The translations under genes were made by a program, and so were the position numbers. Source: Frondihabitans sp. PhB188 (GTDB lineage: Bacteria; Actinomycetota; Actinomycetes; Actinomycetales; Microbacteriaceae). From it: a DNA stretch of 64,000 nucleotides. The stretch covers positions 620,001 through 684,000 of the forward strand of contig NZ_RJUO01000002.1 in assembly GCF_003752365.1 (NCBI RefSeq), given 5' to 3'. Each line of letters starts with the position of its first letter. The stretch's first letter is position 1. The notes below the pieces were generated by a model. The model was not told where the DNA came from. It searched no databases and saw only the letters and a list, made by a program, of their open reading frames with translations. Positions 40,756-49,102 of the stretch are shown here, piece after piece.

Positions 40756-42419
40756 TTCGCGGCCTCCGATTTCTTCAGGTGAGTCAGGATCAGCAGGGCT
40801 GTCGAGACGTAGGTCTTCGGGCTCGTGTACGGATCGTCGGCACTCGGCCACCCGGTGAACTTCTGCGTCGAGAAGAGGCCCCATGAGCCGCCGTAGTAGA
40901 GGCCGATCGAGGGCAGCTCGTCGTAGTAGATCTGCTGCAGCCGGTAGCCGAGCTGCTTCTGCTCCTGCTCGTCGGTCGTCGTCGTGAACTCGTTCAGGAT
41001 GGCGTCGACCTCGGCGCTCCTGTAGCGGCCGAAGTTGTTCGCCGCCTGATTGCCGATGGGCGTGTAGAACTCGCTCGAGAGGTTGTTGGCGAAGTCCTGG
41101 TACACCGACCCGGTACCGCCGACAGAGCCCATCGCGAGCTGGAAGTCGCCGTTGCGGAGAGCGAGCTGGTAGGCCGCGGGCTGCGGCTGGGCGACCTTGA
41201 CGGTGATGCCGACGGCGGCCCACTGCTTGGTGATGGCCTGGACTGCGCGCAGCCAGTCGGAGTAGCCGTTGGCCGTCGTGATGGTGATGGTCAGCGCCTT
41301 GCCCGTCGTGTCGACGAGCTTGCCGTCTTTCATCGTGTAGCCCGCCTTGGCGAAGGACGACTTCGCCTGCGAGTCGCTCTGCGCGATGAGGCCCTTGTCG
41401 GGGATGGCCGGGTCGAGCAGGTCTTCCTGGTTGGGCAGCAGCATGCCGGTCTGGCCGGCCTGCTGCATGTAGCCCTCGGCTGCGGCGTCGCCGACGGCCT
41501 TGCGGTCGAGCGCGTAGCTGAGCCCCTTGCGGAAGTCGAGGTCGTTGAACGGCGCCTCGGTGAGGTTCGGGAACAGGCTGATCGTGCCTCCCGGCGGGAA
41601 CCAGTACGTGTTCGACGGGTTCGCCGCGTTCCAGGTGCCCTTGACGTCGCTGATGAACGAGAACGCCCAGTCGTAGCCCTTGGTGACGACGTCGAGCTGC
41701 GTGTTCGACGCGGGGAGCACGAGGTGCTGCACCTTCACCTTGTCGGCCTGCCAGTAGAGCGGGTTCTTGTCCATCGCGTACTCCTGCGGCGTGAAGTTGC
41801 CGAGGTTGTACGGGCCGGTGCCGACCGGGTCGGGGTTCGTGAAGGTCGAGGGGTCTTTCACCTTCGACCAGATGTGCTCGGGCACGATCTGCGTCTGCTC
41901 GATGATCTGGGCTGCGGGCACGTCGTCGCCCTTCAGGTGCACGACGACGGTGTCGCCCTTCACCTCGACGCTCTTCATGTACTGCCACGCGCCCTTGAGG
42001 TCGAGGCTCGGGAACTTCTTCAGCATGTCGAACGTGAACTTCACGTCGTCGGGGCCGAACGCCTTTCCGTCAGACCACTTGACGCCCTGGCGGATCGTGA
42101 AGACGACCGTCTGCGGGTCCGGGATCTCGGTCTTCGACGCGAGCCACGGCTCCTCGTCGCCGTTGAGGTCGTTGAGGATCACCAGCGGCTCGAACATGTA
42201 CCAGCTCGCTACGCGCGTGTTCGGCAGGTACGGATTGAAGACCCGCTGCAGCGAGGGGCTGCCGTTGTCGGCCGCGATCAGCATCGTGTCGGCGCCGAGG
42301 GACGGATCAGGCGCGCTCTTGATGTCGATGCTACAGCCCGTGAGGACGAGCGCGGCCGCGAGCAGGGAGCCCAGGGCCGCAGCCGCTCTGCGAGTTCTCG
42401 TGCGAGGTGTCGTGTGCAT
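40752..42419 (-). CDS. Substrate-binding lipoprotein, SBP family 5
   Basis: A 555-aa extracellular solute-binding lipoprotein. The signal peptide has an RTRTRR n-region and ends in the lipobox VLTGC (about residue 30). The family-5 body shows FEPLVILND, FTIRQGVKWSDGKAFGPDDVKFT, GTGPYNLGNFTPQEY and FNDLDFRKGLSYALDRKAV. Family 5 binds peptides, nickel or oligosaccharides. The GH1 enzyme in the same operon and the LacI-type operator suggest a beta-linked oligosaccharide (inference). ATG 42419 is chosen because the signal peptide begins there. Confidence 0.93.
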   Translation of the reverse strand: MHTTPRTRTRRAAAALGSLLAAALVLTGCSIDIKSAPDPSLGADTMLIAADNGSPSLQRVFNPYLPNTRVASWYMFEPLVILNDLNGDEEPWLASKTEIPDPQTVVFTIRQGVKWSDGKAFGPDDVKFTFDMLKKFPSLDLKGAWQYMKSVEVKGDTVVVHLKGDDVPAAQIIEQTQIVPEHIWSKVKDPSTFTNPDPVGTGPYNLGNFTPQEYAMDKNPLYWQADKVKVQHLVLPASNTQLDVVTKGYDWAFSFISDVKGTWNAANPSNTYWFPPGGTISLFPNLTEAPFNDLDFRKGLSYALDRKAVGDAAAEGYMQQAGQTGMLLPNQEDLLDPAIPDKGLIAQSDSQAKSSFAKAGYTMKDGKLVDTTGKALTITITTANGYSDWLRAVQAITKQWAAVGITVKVAQPQPAAYQLALRNGDFQLAMGSVGGTGSVYQDFANNLSSEFYTPIGNQAANNFGRYRSAEVDAILNEFTTTTDEQEQKQLGYRLQQIYYDELPSIGLYYGGSWGLFSTQKFTGWPSADDPYTSPKTYVSTALLILTHLKKSEAAK

Positions 42420-42504
42420 CGTTGCCACGTCTTTCTGTGCTGTCGATCCGCCCCGCAGGCTTCCGCCCGGGCGCGTGCCGCGTCGATGCGGCGTGACCAT
42501 GGTC

Positions 42505-42534
42505 AGTGTAAGCGCATACATAGCTCGGAGACAA
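42505..42534 (-). promoter_or_regulatory. Promoter with LacI-type operator for the oligosaccharide uptake operon
   Basis: On the minus strand TTGTCT (complement of 42529-42534), 18 bases and TACACT (complement of 42505-42510) form the promoter. The pseudo-palindrome TGTAAGC/GCATACA (42507-42520) has the central CG and TG...CA ends of LacI-family operators, and overlaps the spacer and the -10. Repressor binding should block the polymerase. Confidence 0.6.
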
Positions 42535-42544
42535 GCCTCGATCA

Positions 42545-42558
42545 CAGCGCAGGAACTC
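42545..42558 (-). repeat. Interspersed 14-bp motif, partial copy
   Basis: GCGCAGGAACTC (42547-42558) matches 12 bases of the motif in reverse orientation, eleven bases upstream of the -35 box of the uptake operon. Confidence 0.4.
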
Positions 42559-42574
42559 GGGGTCCTCTCGCGCT

Positions 42575-43135
42575 CTACGCCCTGAGCCCCGCCAGGAGGA
42601 CCTCCAGGTACGCGGCGAGCACCGCCGCACGGCCCCGCTCGGGCGCGAGGCGCACGGCGACCTCGACCCCTCGGGCGAGCCGCTCGACGTCGGCCGGCTC
42701 GACGTCGGGTCGGACCGCCTCCGCCTTCTGCGCAGCCTCCAGCAGCGCGCGGCCGAGGCTCCGCAGCTCCGCCTTCGCCGCGGCCACGTCCGGGTCGACG
42801 GCATCCTGAGCCGTCACCACCTCGCCGAGCCCGACCTCGCGCACCTGGAGAGCGACGGACCCGCGGACGGCGCGCTCGAACGCCTCGCCGGGGTCGCCCA
42901 CCGCCGCGGCGTCGCGCACGACGGCCACCAGGCGCAGCAAAGGCTCCACCGCCAGCCCCTCCTCCAGCGCCCGCTGGGTCGGGAAGTGCCGGTACACCGT
43001 TCCGACGCCCATGCCGACGTCGCGCGCGAGCTCGTTGAGGCCGGGCACGCGGCCCTCGGCCCGGTGCCGGGTGCGGGCCGCGGCGAGCAGCCGCACGCGG
43101 TTGCGGTGCGCGTCGGCGCGCGTCGGACGGGGCAT
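42575..43135 (-). CDS. TetR-family transcriptional regulator
   Basis: A 186-aa repressor-type protein. The N-terminal helix-turn-helix is clear (LLAAARTRHRAEGRVPGLNEL, then DVGMGVGTVYRHFPTQRALEEG). The ligand-binding half is Ala/Glu/Val-rich and not assignable. Start ATG 43135 has TATCCT (complement of 43142-43147) six bases upstream, a leaderless layout. It is divergent from the Eis-like acetyltransferase, which may be its target. Confidence 0.88.
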   Translation of the reverse strand: MPRPTRADAHRNRVRLLAAARTRHRAEGRVPGLNELARDVGMGVGTVYRHFPTQRALEEGLAVEPLLRLVAVVRDAAAVGDPGEAFERAVRGSVALQVREVGLGEVVTAQDAVDPDVAAAKAELRSLGRALLEAAQKAEAVRPDVEPADVERLARGVEVAVRLAPERGRAAVLAAYLEVLLAGLRA

Positions 43136-43141
43136 GAAAAG

Positions 43142-43217
43142 AGGATAGACGATCCGTTTGACTGCGCGGCGACCGGCTGGGGCCCGCCGGGACCGGTCAG
43201 CGACGCTCCCCTACTCT
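43142..43217. promoter_or_regulatory. Divergent leaderless promoters of the tetR and eis-like genes
   Basis: TATCCT (minus, 43142-43147) and TACTCT (plus, 43212-43217) each end six bases before the respective ATG. The 88-bp interval should also contain the TetR operator, but I found no convincing palindrome. Confidence 0.45.
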
Positions 43218-43223
43218 GGAGGC

Positions 43224-44513
43224 ATGGCCTCCTTCGATGACGACTACGTCGTCCGCACGTTCTCGCCCGCCCTCGTCGACGGCAAGCCCGACGAGGCGAC
43301 GGCCGCCTGGCTCGGAGCGACCCGCATCGGGTTCCACGAGAAGGCCGACGCCGATGCCGTGCGCGAGTCGGCCATCGGCTCGGTCGACGACGGCCGCGTC
43401 TTCACGGGCGTGTACCCGAGGCGCCCGGTCGCCGGCGGCCTCGACGAGACCTGGCCGGTCGGCACCTTCACCGGCTACACCAAGACGATCAATGTCGGCG
43501 GCGGCCGCCTCGTCGATGCGTACCTGGTGTCAGACGTCACCGTGCGCCCGACCCACCGTCGCCGAGGCATGCTCCGTACCCTGATGACCGAGCGCCTCGC
43601 CGCAGCCGCCGCGTCGGGGCACGCCCTGGCCGCGCTGACGGCCAGCGAGTCGACCATCTACCGCCGCTTCGGCTACGGCCCGGCGACCCGCAAGCGCACC
43701 GTCGTGCTCGAGCGCGACGTTCCCGTCACCCTGCTCGCACAGCCCACCGGCCGCGTCGAGATGGCCAGCCCCACCTCGCTCGCCGCCATCGCACCGCGCG
43801 TCTTCGCCCGCTTCCACGAGACCACGCCCGGCTCGGTCGACCGGCAGGGCCAGTACTCGAACCTCTACAACGGCCTCACCTACGGCACCGCCAAGCCCGA
43901 TGACGAGCTGCGCGCCGCCATCCACGTGCCCGACTCCGGCGAGGCCGACGGGTACGTGCTCTACTCGATGCGGGAGGAGGCGGGAGCGTCGGTGCTCGAG
44001 ATCGCGGATCTCGTGAGTGCGACGGCGGACGCCTTCCTCGGGCTGTGGGACTTCCTCGGCTCGGTCGATCTCGTGCAGCGGATCCGCTGGTCGAAGGCCC
44101 CCGTCGAGACACCGCTGCTGCACGCCCTCACCGCGAGCCGCTCGCTTCAGACCGAGCGCGAGAGCGACCACGTCTGGCTCCGCGTGCTCGACGTGCAGAA
44201 GGCCCTCTCAGCCCGGCCCTACGCCCGCGACGGCGAGATCACCCTGCGCGTGCACGACAAGCTCGGGCACGCCGAGGGCACCTTCCGCCTCGAGGTCGTC
44301 GACGGCGTCGGACACGCGACGCGCATCGCCGACTCCGCGCCCGCGTCGCTCGAGCTCGACGCCGCGACCCTCGCCACGCTCTACCTCGGCGGCGTTCCGG
44401 TGTCGGTGCTCGGCGAGGCCGGTCTCGTGGTCGAGCACACCCGAGGCGCGATCCGTCTGGCGACGCAGATGTTCGCCGCCGACCGGCCGGTGTACGGGGT
44501 CACGGACTTCTAG
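43224..44513 (+). CDS. Eis-like GNAT N-acetyltransferase
   Basis: A 429-aa protein of the Eis family: N-terminal GNAT domain, a second GNAT-like domain and a C-terminal sterol-carrier-like domain. The acetyl-CoA loop is VRPTHRRRGMLRTLM, followed by ALTASESTIYRRFGYGPAT. The C-terminal end finishes with FAADRPVYGVTDF, where the terminal carboxylate serves as catalytic base in known Eis enzymes. It acetylates amines on small molecules or proteins; the substrate here is unknown. GGAGG touches the ATG too closely for normal use, while the TACTCT -10 box predicts a leaderless start at 43224. Confidence 0.9.
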   Translation: MASFDDDYVVRTFSPALVDGKPDEATAAWLGATRIGFHEKADADAVRESAIGSVDDGRVFTGVYPRRPVAGGLDETWPVGTFTGYTKTINVGGGRLVDAYLVSDVTVRPTHRRRGMLRTLMTERLAAAAASGHALAALTASESTIYRRFGYGPATRKRTVVLERDVPVTLLAQPTGRVEMASPTSLAAIAPRVFARFHETTPGSVDRQGQYSNLYNGLTYGTAKPDDELRAAIHVPDSGEADGYVLYSMREEAGASVLEIADLVSATADAFLGLWDFLGSVDLVQRIRWSKAPVETPLLHALTASRSLQTERESDHVWLRVLDVQKALSARPYARDGEITLRVHDKLGHAEGTFRLEVVDGVGHATRIADSAPASLELDAATLATLYLGGVPVSVLGEAGLVVEHTRGAIRLATQMFAADRPVYGVTDF

Positions 44514-44546
44514 CGGACGGCTGGTCGCGGCGACCGGGATTCGACC

Positions 44547-45641
44547 CTAGGGCGCCGGCGGGCAGCTCTCGCGGAGCAGGATCTGCACCGGCAGCGTCAG
44601 TCGACGCGCCGGAAGCGTGCTGTCGGCGAGACGGTCGACGATCGCGCGGACGGCGACGCGGCCGAGCTCCGCCATCGGCTGCCGGACGGTCGTGAGGCGC
44701 GGCGTCGAGAACCGACCGGCGTCGATGCCGTCGAATCCGGTGACGAGCACGCGCCCGGGCACATCGACCCCGCGCGCCGCGAGCACGTCGAGCACACCGA
44801 GAGCCGACTGGTCGTTGGCGCACACGATCGCGCTCGGGAGGGCGCTCTCGGCGAGGAGCTGCTCGGCGACGGCGCGGCCGCGCTCGCGCCCGAAGGTTCC
44901 TGGGACGACCCGCAGCCCGGCCGGGTCGAACGCACCGTCGGCCAGCCCCTGGTCGAGGCCCTCGCGGCGGCCGGCCTCGTCGGGCGAGTCGCTGGGCCCC
45001 GCGACGTAGACGACCGATGTGACGCCGTGGCCGTCGACGAGGTGGTGCGCCAGAGCGCGCATGCCGCCGGCGTTGTCGACCCCGACGTGATCGAGGTCGT
45101 CGCCCGGGTTCGTGTCGGCGACGACGACGACGGGGATCCGTCGCGACACGTGCGCGACGAGGTCCGAGGGCACCGTCTGCGAGAGGACCGCCAGGCCGTC
45201 GACCCGACCCGCGATGTCGTTGACCATCACGTCGCGGCTCTGACCGCGGCCCGCAGCCACCATGAGGGCGAATCCGTGGCGCCAGGCCTCGACCTCGGCG
45301 CCGCGGAGCACCTCGTCGAAGTAGAGGCTCGTCGACGGCGGGGCGGCCATCGGCTCGCGATCGTCGATGAGCGGCACGCCGGACGGCCCGTCGACGGTGT
45401 CGGCCACGGAGACGTCGATACCGTCGTAGCCGGGCAGGAACAGCCCGAGCACTCCGGTGCGGCGCCCGGCGAGACCGCGGGCCGAGCCGCTCGGGACGTA
45501 GCCGAGGTCTCGTACGGACTCGAGCACGCGGGCGCGAGTCTCGGGCCGCACCTCGTCGGGCCGACGGAGGACGCGCGAGACCGTCGCGATCGAGACGCCG
45601 GCATGGTCGGCCACGTCGTACACGGTGGGTGCCTTGGCCAA
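44547..45641 (-). CDS. LacI-family transcriptional repressor
   Basis: A 364-aa regulator. The helix-turn-helix and hinge (TVYDVADHAGVSIATVSRVL, RPETRARVLESVRDLGYVPS) are followed by a periplasmic-binding-like effector domain (VDGLAVLSQT, AIVCANDQSALGVLDVLAARG, VTGFDGIDAGRFSTPRLTTV). TTG 45641 is the start, with GGGAGG four bases upstream. About 30 residues between VLGLFLPGYDG and LYFDEVLRGAE, containing DGPSGVPLIDDREP, are extra relative to most LacI proteins. It is the obvious candidate to bind the operator at 42507, 2 kb away. Direct proof is lacking. Confidence 0.9.
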   Translation of the reverse strand: MAKAPTVYDVADHAGVSIATVSRVLRRPDEVRPETRARVLESVRDLGYVPSGSARGLAGRRTGVLGLFLPGYDGIDVSVADTVDGPSGVPLIDDREPMAAPPSTSLYFDEVLRGAEVEAWRHGFALMVAAGRGQSRDVMVNDIAGRVDGLAVLSQTVPSDLVAHVSRRIPVVVVADTNPGDDLDHVGVDNAGGMRALAHHLVDGHGVTSVVYVAGPSDSPDEAGRREGLDQGLADGAFDPAGLRVVPGTFGRERGRAVAEQLLAESALPSAIVCANDQSALGVLDVLAARGVDVPGRVLVTGFDGIDAGRFSTPRLTTVRQPMAELGRVAVRAIVDRLADSTLPARRLTLPVQILLRESCPPAP

Positions 45642-45815
45642 CTCGCCTCCCGTTCTCCGTGGGCCGCTCCGCTCGGCCGGTCTCGGCTGGCGGTGTCGGC
45701 AAGTCTAGGCGTCGCCTTCCGCGCGGCCCGCGCGGGGCCGGGGGCGCTGTGCAAAACCGGCACGGGGCTGTGGAGAACGCTGGCGGCGATCGGCCCCGAC
45801 TGGTTTGCTTGACCC

Positions 45816-46613
45816 ATGTCGATCCAGTCCACGGCCGAGAAGGCCGAAACGCTCCGTTCTCTGCACGTTCCCGGCGATCCCCTGATCGTCACCAACGTCT
45901 GGGACAGCATCACGGCGCGCGTCGTCGCGTCCGCTCCGGGGGTGAAGGCGCTGGCGACGGCGAGCCACTCGATCAGCGAGGCGCATGGCGTCGAAGACGG
46001 CGAAGGCCTCGACGTCGACGAGGCCCTGGCCGCGGCCCAGCTGATCGTCCGCTCGGTCGAGCTGCCCGTCTCGGTCGACTTCGAGAAGGCCTACGCCACG
46101 GATGCCCCAGGAACGCGCGACAACGTCTGGCGGCTCATCGAAGCGGGCGCGGCCGGCCTCAACATCGAGGACAGCGTCGGTCGCGACAAGGCCGAGCTGT
46201 ACGACATCGACACCCAGGTCTCGAAGATCGCCGCGGCCCGCGCCGCCGGCGACCGCGCGGGTGTGCCCATCGTCATCAACGCTCGCGTCGACGCTCTCGC
46301 CGGCGACCCGTCGCTCTGGGACGACGCGGTCACCCGCGCCAACGCCTACCTCGACGCCGGCGCCGACGTCGCGTTCGTGCTCGGCCTCACGACCGAGCAG
46401 ATGGTGGCCGACGCGCTCTCGCAGATCCACGGCAAGGTCAGCGTCATCTCGGGTGCCGACAGCGTGCCGCTCGCGAAGCTCGCCGAGCTCGGGGTATCAC
46501 GCGTGAGCTTCGGGCCGCGCGCCATGGGCCTCACGCTCTCGCACCTCCGCGACGCGGCGGCCACTCTCACGGCACGCGGCGAGTATCCCGCCGAGCTCGG
46601 ATTCTCGTTCTGA
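45816..46613 (+). CDS. Isocitrate lyase / PEP mutase superfamily protein
   Basis: A 265-aa TIM-barrel protein. Typical segments: LIVTNVWDSITARVV, KALATASHSISEAHG, PVSVDFEKAY, the loop GAAGLNIEDSVG, VINARVDAL and ISGADSVPLAKLAELGVSRVSFGP. The CGH-type active-site loop of methylisocitrate and isocitrate lyases is absent, so it belongs to the oxaloacetate decarboxylase/phosphonopyruvate-like subgroup with unknown substrate. A weak TTTGCT box precedes the ATG by six bases. Monocistronic. Confidence 0.88.
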   Translation: MSIQSTAEKAETLRSLHVPGDPLIVTNVWDSITARVVASAPGVKALATASHSISEAHGVEDGEGLDVDEALAAAQLIVRSVELPVSVDFEKAYATDAPGTRDNVWRLIEAGAAGLNIEDSVGRDKAELYDIDTQVSKIAAARAAGDRAGVPIVINARVDALAGDPSLWDDAVTRANAYLDAGADVAFVLGLTTEQMVADALSQIHGKVSVISGADSVPLAKLAELGVSRVSFGPRAMGLTLSHLRDAAATLTARGEYPAELGFSF

Positions 46614-46771
46614 CCCTCCCGTCACGGAAGCAGCGCACGGTCCGCACGGACCCCGCACTTCGGCCGGTCTGGCGTCCGGGCCGACCCGACCGGGGCGCTC
46701 AGCACGAGCGTCATACGGCTGACGGCGCCCACCACGTCTAGCCAGACGTCGGCTGGCGGGCGTGCGACGAC

Positions 46772-47914
46772 TCAGACGAAGTCGGCGGGGTTGTCGACGG
46801 GGTTCTTGGGCGTGGACTCGGAGCCGGCGCGCTCGCGCTCCTTCTCGGCCGTCTCGAGTTCCTGCTGCTGCTCTGCCGCCTCGCGGACCTCGATCGCCTC
46901 TTGGACGTCCTTCTCGTGCTTGAGCGCCTTCTTCTCGATCTGGCGGTCGTCGCGGAGGGGCAGCTGGATGTCCTCCTCGGCTTTGATGCCCGCCTGGAGC
47001 TCGCGGCCGCGCTCGGCCTCGGCGTCGAACTCGGCGCCGAAGAGCAGGGCGTTGTTCGTGATCCACAGCCAGAGCAGGAAGACGATGACGCCGCCGAGAG
47101 CGCCGTAGGTCTTGTTGTAGTTCGAGAAGTTCGCGACGTAGAACGCGAAGCCGATCGAAGCGATCAGCCAGATGCCGATCGCGAGCAGCGCGCCCATGCT
47201 CATCCAGCGGAACTTCGGCTGCTTCACGTTCGGCGAGAAGTAGTACAGCACCGCGACCACGACGACGATGATGATGGCGAGCACGGGCCACTTGACGATG
47301 AGCCAGACGGTCACTGCGGCGTCGCCGAGCCCGACGAAGTCGCCGATCGTGCGGGCGATGTCACCGCTCAGCACGAGGATCAACCCGGCCATCACGATCA
47401 GCACGACGGCGATGATCGTGACGAGGAGGTTGGTCGGGCGGAGCTTCCAGATCGGGCGCCCCTCCTGGCGGTCGTAGATCCGGTTCATGGCGCGGCCGAA
47501 GGCTCCGACGTAGCCGGAGGCCGACCAGATGGCGCCCACCACGCCGACGACGAAGGTGATGCCGGCGGCGGGTGACTTCGAGAGCGCCTCGACCGGGCCG
47601 CTGATCGTCTGGATGATCTGGTCGGAGGCGCCGAGCTGGCCGAGCAGGGCGAGGACCTGCTTGGTCGTCTGGTCCGCCTGGCCGAACAGGCCGAGGATCG
47701 ACACGATCGCCAGGAGCGCCGGGAAGAGAGCCTGAACAGCGAAGTAGGTGAGCGACGCAGCGAGATCCGTGCAGCTGTCGCTCGAGAACTCGCGCAGGGT
47801 CTTCTTGAGCGTGTAAATCCAGGTGCGCTTCGTCAGGTCGAGCGGCGAATCGGGGCCCTCGTCACGGACATCGTCGCCGGTCTCGCGGGCAGGTGCAGCA
47901 GCAGTTCGGGCCAC
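46772..47914 (-). CDS. YihY/BrkB-family inner membrane protein
   Basis: A 380-aa protein with six membrane segments (residues about 55-320). Family blocks are SCTDLAASLTYFAVQALFPALL, AIWSASGYVGAFGRAMNRIYD, YYFSPNVKQPKFRWMSMGALLA and YKTYGALGGVIVFLLWLWITNNALLFGAE in part. A long charged coiled coil rich in Glu/Lys/Gln forms the C terminus (about 330-380). GTG 47914 is preferred: GGAGG lies five bases upstream. A longer frame reading through the 15-bp repeats would give TRDPP repeats and overlap the next gene. Transport function in this family is unproven. Confidence 0.88.
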   Translation of the reverse strand: MARTAAAPARETGDDVRDEGPDSPLDLTKRTWIYTLKKTLREFSSDSCTDLAASLTYFAVQALFPALLAIVSILGLFGQADQTTKQVLALLGQLGASDQIIQTISGPVEALSKSPAAGITFVVGVVGAIWSASGYVGAFGRAMNRIYDRQEGRPIWKLRPTNLLVTIIAVVLIVMAGLILVLSGDIARTIGDFVGLGDAAVTVWLIVKWPVLAIIIVVVVAVLYYFSPNVKQPKFRWMSMGALLAIGIWLIASIGFAFYVANFSNYNKTYGALGGVIVFLLWLWITNNALLFGAEFDAEAERGRELQAGIKAEEDIQLPLRDDRQIEKKALKHEKDVQEAIEVREAAEQQQELETAEKERERAGSESTPKNPVDNPADFV

Positions 47915-47944
47915 GGGGTCCTCCGGGGGTTCAACGTCTCGCTT

Positions 47945-47989
47945 GGGCGGGTCTCGTGTGGGCGGGTCTCGTGTGGGCGGGTCTCGCGT
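47945..47989. repeat. Three 15-bp tandem repeats
   Basis: GGGCGGGTCTCGYGT repeated three times without gaps (47945-47959, 47960-47974, 47975-47989), with only the last copy differing by one base. It lies between the YihY-type and DUF3618-type genes. Confidence 0.8.
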
Positions 47990-48026
47990 GGCTGGACACC
48001 CGGGAGGGGTCCGCGCCGGGGAGGGA

Positions 48027-48275
48027 TCAGCGGCGAGCGCGCGACACGAGGCGTGCGACGCCGGTGACTGCCGCCGCCAGCCCGGCAGCGCCGACGGCCG
48101 CGGCGGCAAGGACCTTGGGGTCGTTGCTCACGCGCGACCGGGCTCGGCGCAGCTGGGTCTTCGGGTTCAGGCGGTCTTCGATCGCGTCGAGCGTGGCCGC
48201 GAACTCGTCACAGATCTTCGCGACGTCGTCGGCGAGCCCGTCAGCGGGCTTCTTCGGGTCGTCGCGCTCGCTCAT
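48027..48275 (-). CDS. DUF3618-like small protein
   Basis: An 82-aa protein with an amphipathic N-terminal helix (DDVAKICDEFAATLDAIEDRLNPKTQLRRARSRV in part) and one C-terminal hydrophobic segment (about 54-75) ending in Arg residues. The layout matches DUF3618 proteins, which are found beside holin-X-like membrane proteins in actinobacteria. Its start overlaps the upstream stop by four bases. Function unknown, probably envelope-associated. Confidence 0.75.
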   Translation of the reverse strand: MSERDDPKKPADGLADDVAKICDEFAATLDAIEDRLNPKTQLRRARSRVSNDPKVLAAAAVGAAGLAAAVTGVARLVSRARR

Positions 48276-48739
48276 CTCGCGTCGCCTTCCGCTGCCGATG
48301 ACTTCGCGGCCGACTCCTTCGCGGCGTCGCCCTTGAGGGCGTGCACGTCGCTCCGGACGTTCTTGATCGTCTCGGTCGGCACCGGCGGAACGCCCCGTTT
48401 GAGCGAGCGGTAGCCGACGAAGGCCAGCGCGGCCGTGATGACGAGCAGAGCCGCCGCTACGAGAAGCGCCGCGAGCCAGGCCGGGAACACCGTCGCGGTG
48501 CCCAGGATCGCCGCGGCGATCAGCACCTCGAGCAGGATGAAGCCGAACACGGCGGCGCCGACCAGCAGGCCGATCCCGCGGCCCGCGACCTTGAGCTTGG
48601 CGATCAGCTCAGCGCGCGCGAGTGCGATCTCACCCCGGATCAGCCGCGAGATGAGATCGGGGAGCGAAGCCAGCATGCTGCCGAGCGACTTGCGCTCGCC
48701 CGCTTCCGGCTTCGTGTCGAAGACGTCGAAGAGACCCAC
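48272..48739 (-). CDS. Actinobacterial holin-X-like (phage holin family) membrane protein
   Basis: A 155-aa protein. An N-terminal amphipathic part contains LPDLISRLIRGEIALARAEL. Two strong membrane segments span about 52-80 and 85-108, followed by a short RSLKRG loop and an Ala/Lys/Glu tail. This is the layout of the putative actinobacterial holin-X superfamily III. Despite the name there is no phage context here. It forms a three-gene unit with the DUF3618-like and YtxH-like genes. The start is GTG at 48739, next to the upstream stop. Confidence 0.8.
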   Translation of the reverse strand: MGLFDVFDTKPEAGERKSLGSMLASLPDLISRLIRGEIALARAELIAKLKVAGRGIGLLVGAAVFGFILLEVLIAAAILGTATVFPAWLAALLVAAALLVITAALAFVGYRSLKRGVPPVPTETIKNVRSDVHALKGDAAKESAAKSSAAEGDAR

Positions 48740-48741
48740 GG

Positions 48742-49008
48742 TCAGGGAGTGTCTTTCGAGGTGGCCGACTTGACCTTCTCCGTAGCGGCGTGGGCGGCGT
48801 CGGACGCAGCCTCCTGCACCTTCTTGCCGACGATCGGCGCCTTCTCGGCAACGAAGTCCTCGGCCTTGGTGACGCCACGCTGGACCGACGGGTCGTGCCA
48901 GACCTGGTCGGCACGGCGCTTGATCTTCTCGTACGACTGGCGACCCGCGCGGGCACCCACGACGTATCCGGTTGCGAGTCCGGCGACGAACAGGATCTTG
49001 CCTCTCAT
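48742..49008 (-). CDS. Small YtxH-like envelope protein
   Basis: An 88-aa protein beginning with a Gly/Ala-rich membrane segment (ILFVAGLATGYVVGARAG), then a long charged helix (SYEKIKRRADQVWHD and KVQEAASDAAHAATEKVKSA). This is the one-segment-plus-helix design of YtxH-type stress proteins. First gene of a unit with the holin-X-like and DUF3618-like genes. AAGGAGAA lies seven bases before the ATG. Function unknown. Confidence 0.75.
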   Translation of the reverse strand: MRGKILFVAGLATGYVVGARAGRQSYEKIKRRADQVWHDPSVQRGVTKAEDFVAEKAPIVGKKVQEAASDAAHAATEKVKSATSKDTP

Positions 49009-49102
49009 GCGATTCTCCTTGGGTTGAGATGAACAGACCTTAAGGCTGGCACTGCGGAGCCGTTCCCGGCCAAATCGATGGGCGACTGTCGGAAAACGAC
49101 GA

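Noticed and set aside
46639-46652. GGTCCG-CA-CGGACC as a terminator after the PEP-mutase-like gene
   Set aside because: Six base pairs with a two-base loop is too tight, and such short palindromes are frequent at this GC content.
47915-48109. Longer N terminus for the YihY-type protein with TRDPP repeats
   Set aside because: It would translate a 15-bp tandem repeat, overlap the DUF3618-like gene and ignore a good GGAGG site before GTG 47914.
48272-48739. Holin-X-like gene as evidence of a prophage
   Set aside because: No other phage gene is near. Proteins of this family are chromosomal membrane proteins in actinobacteria.
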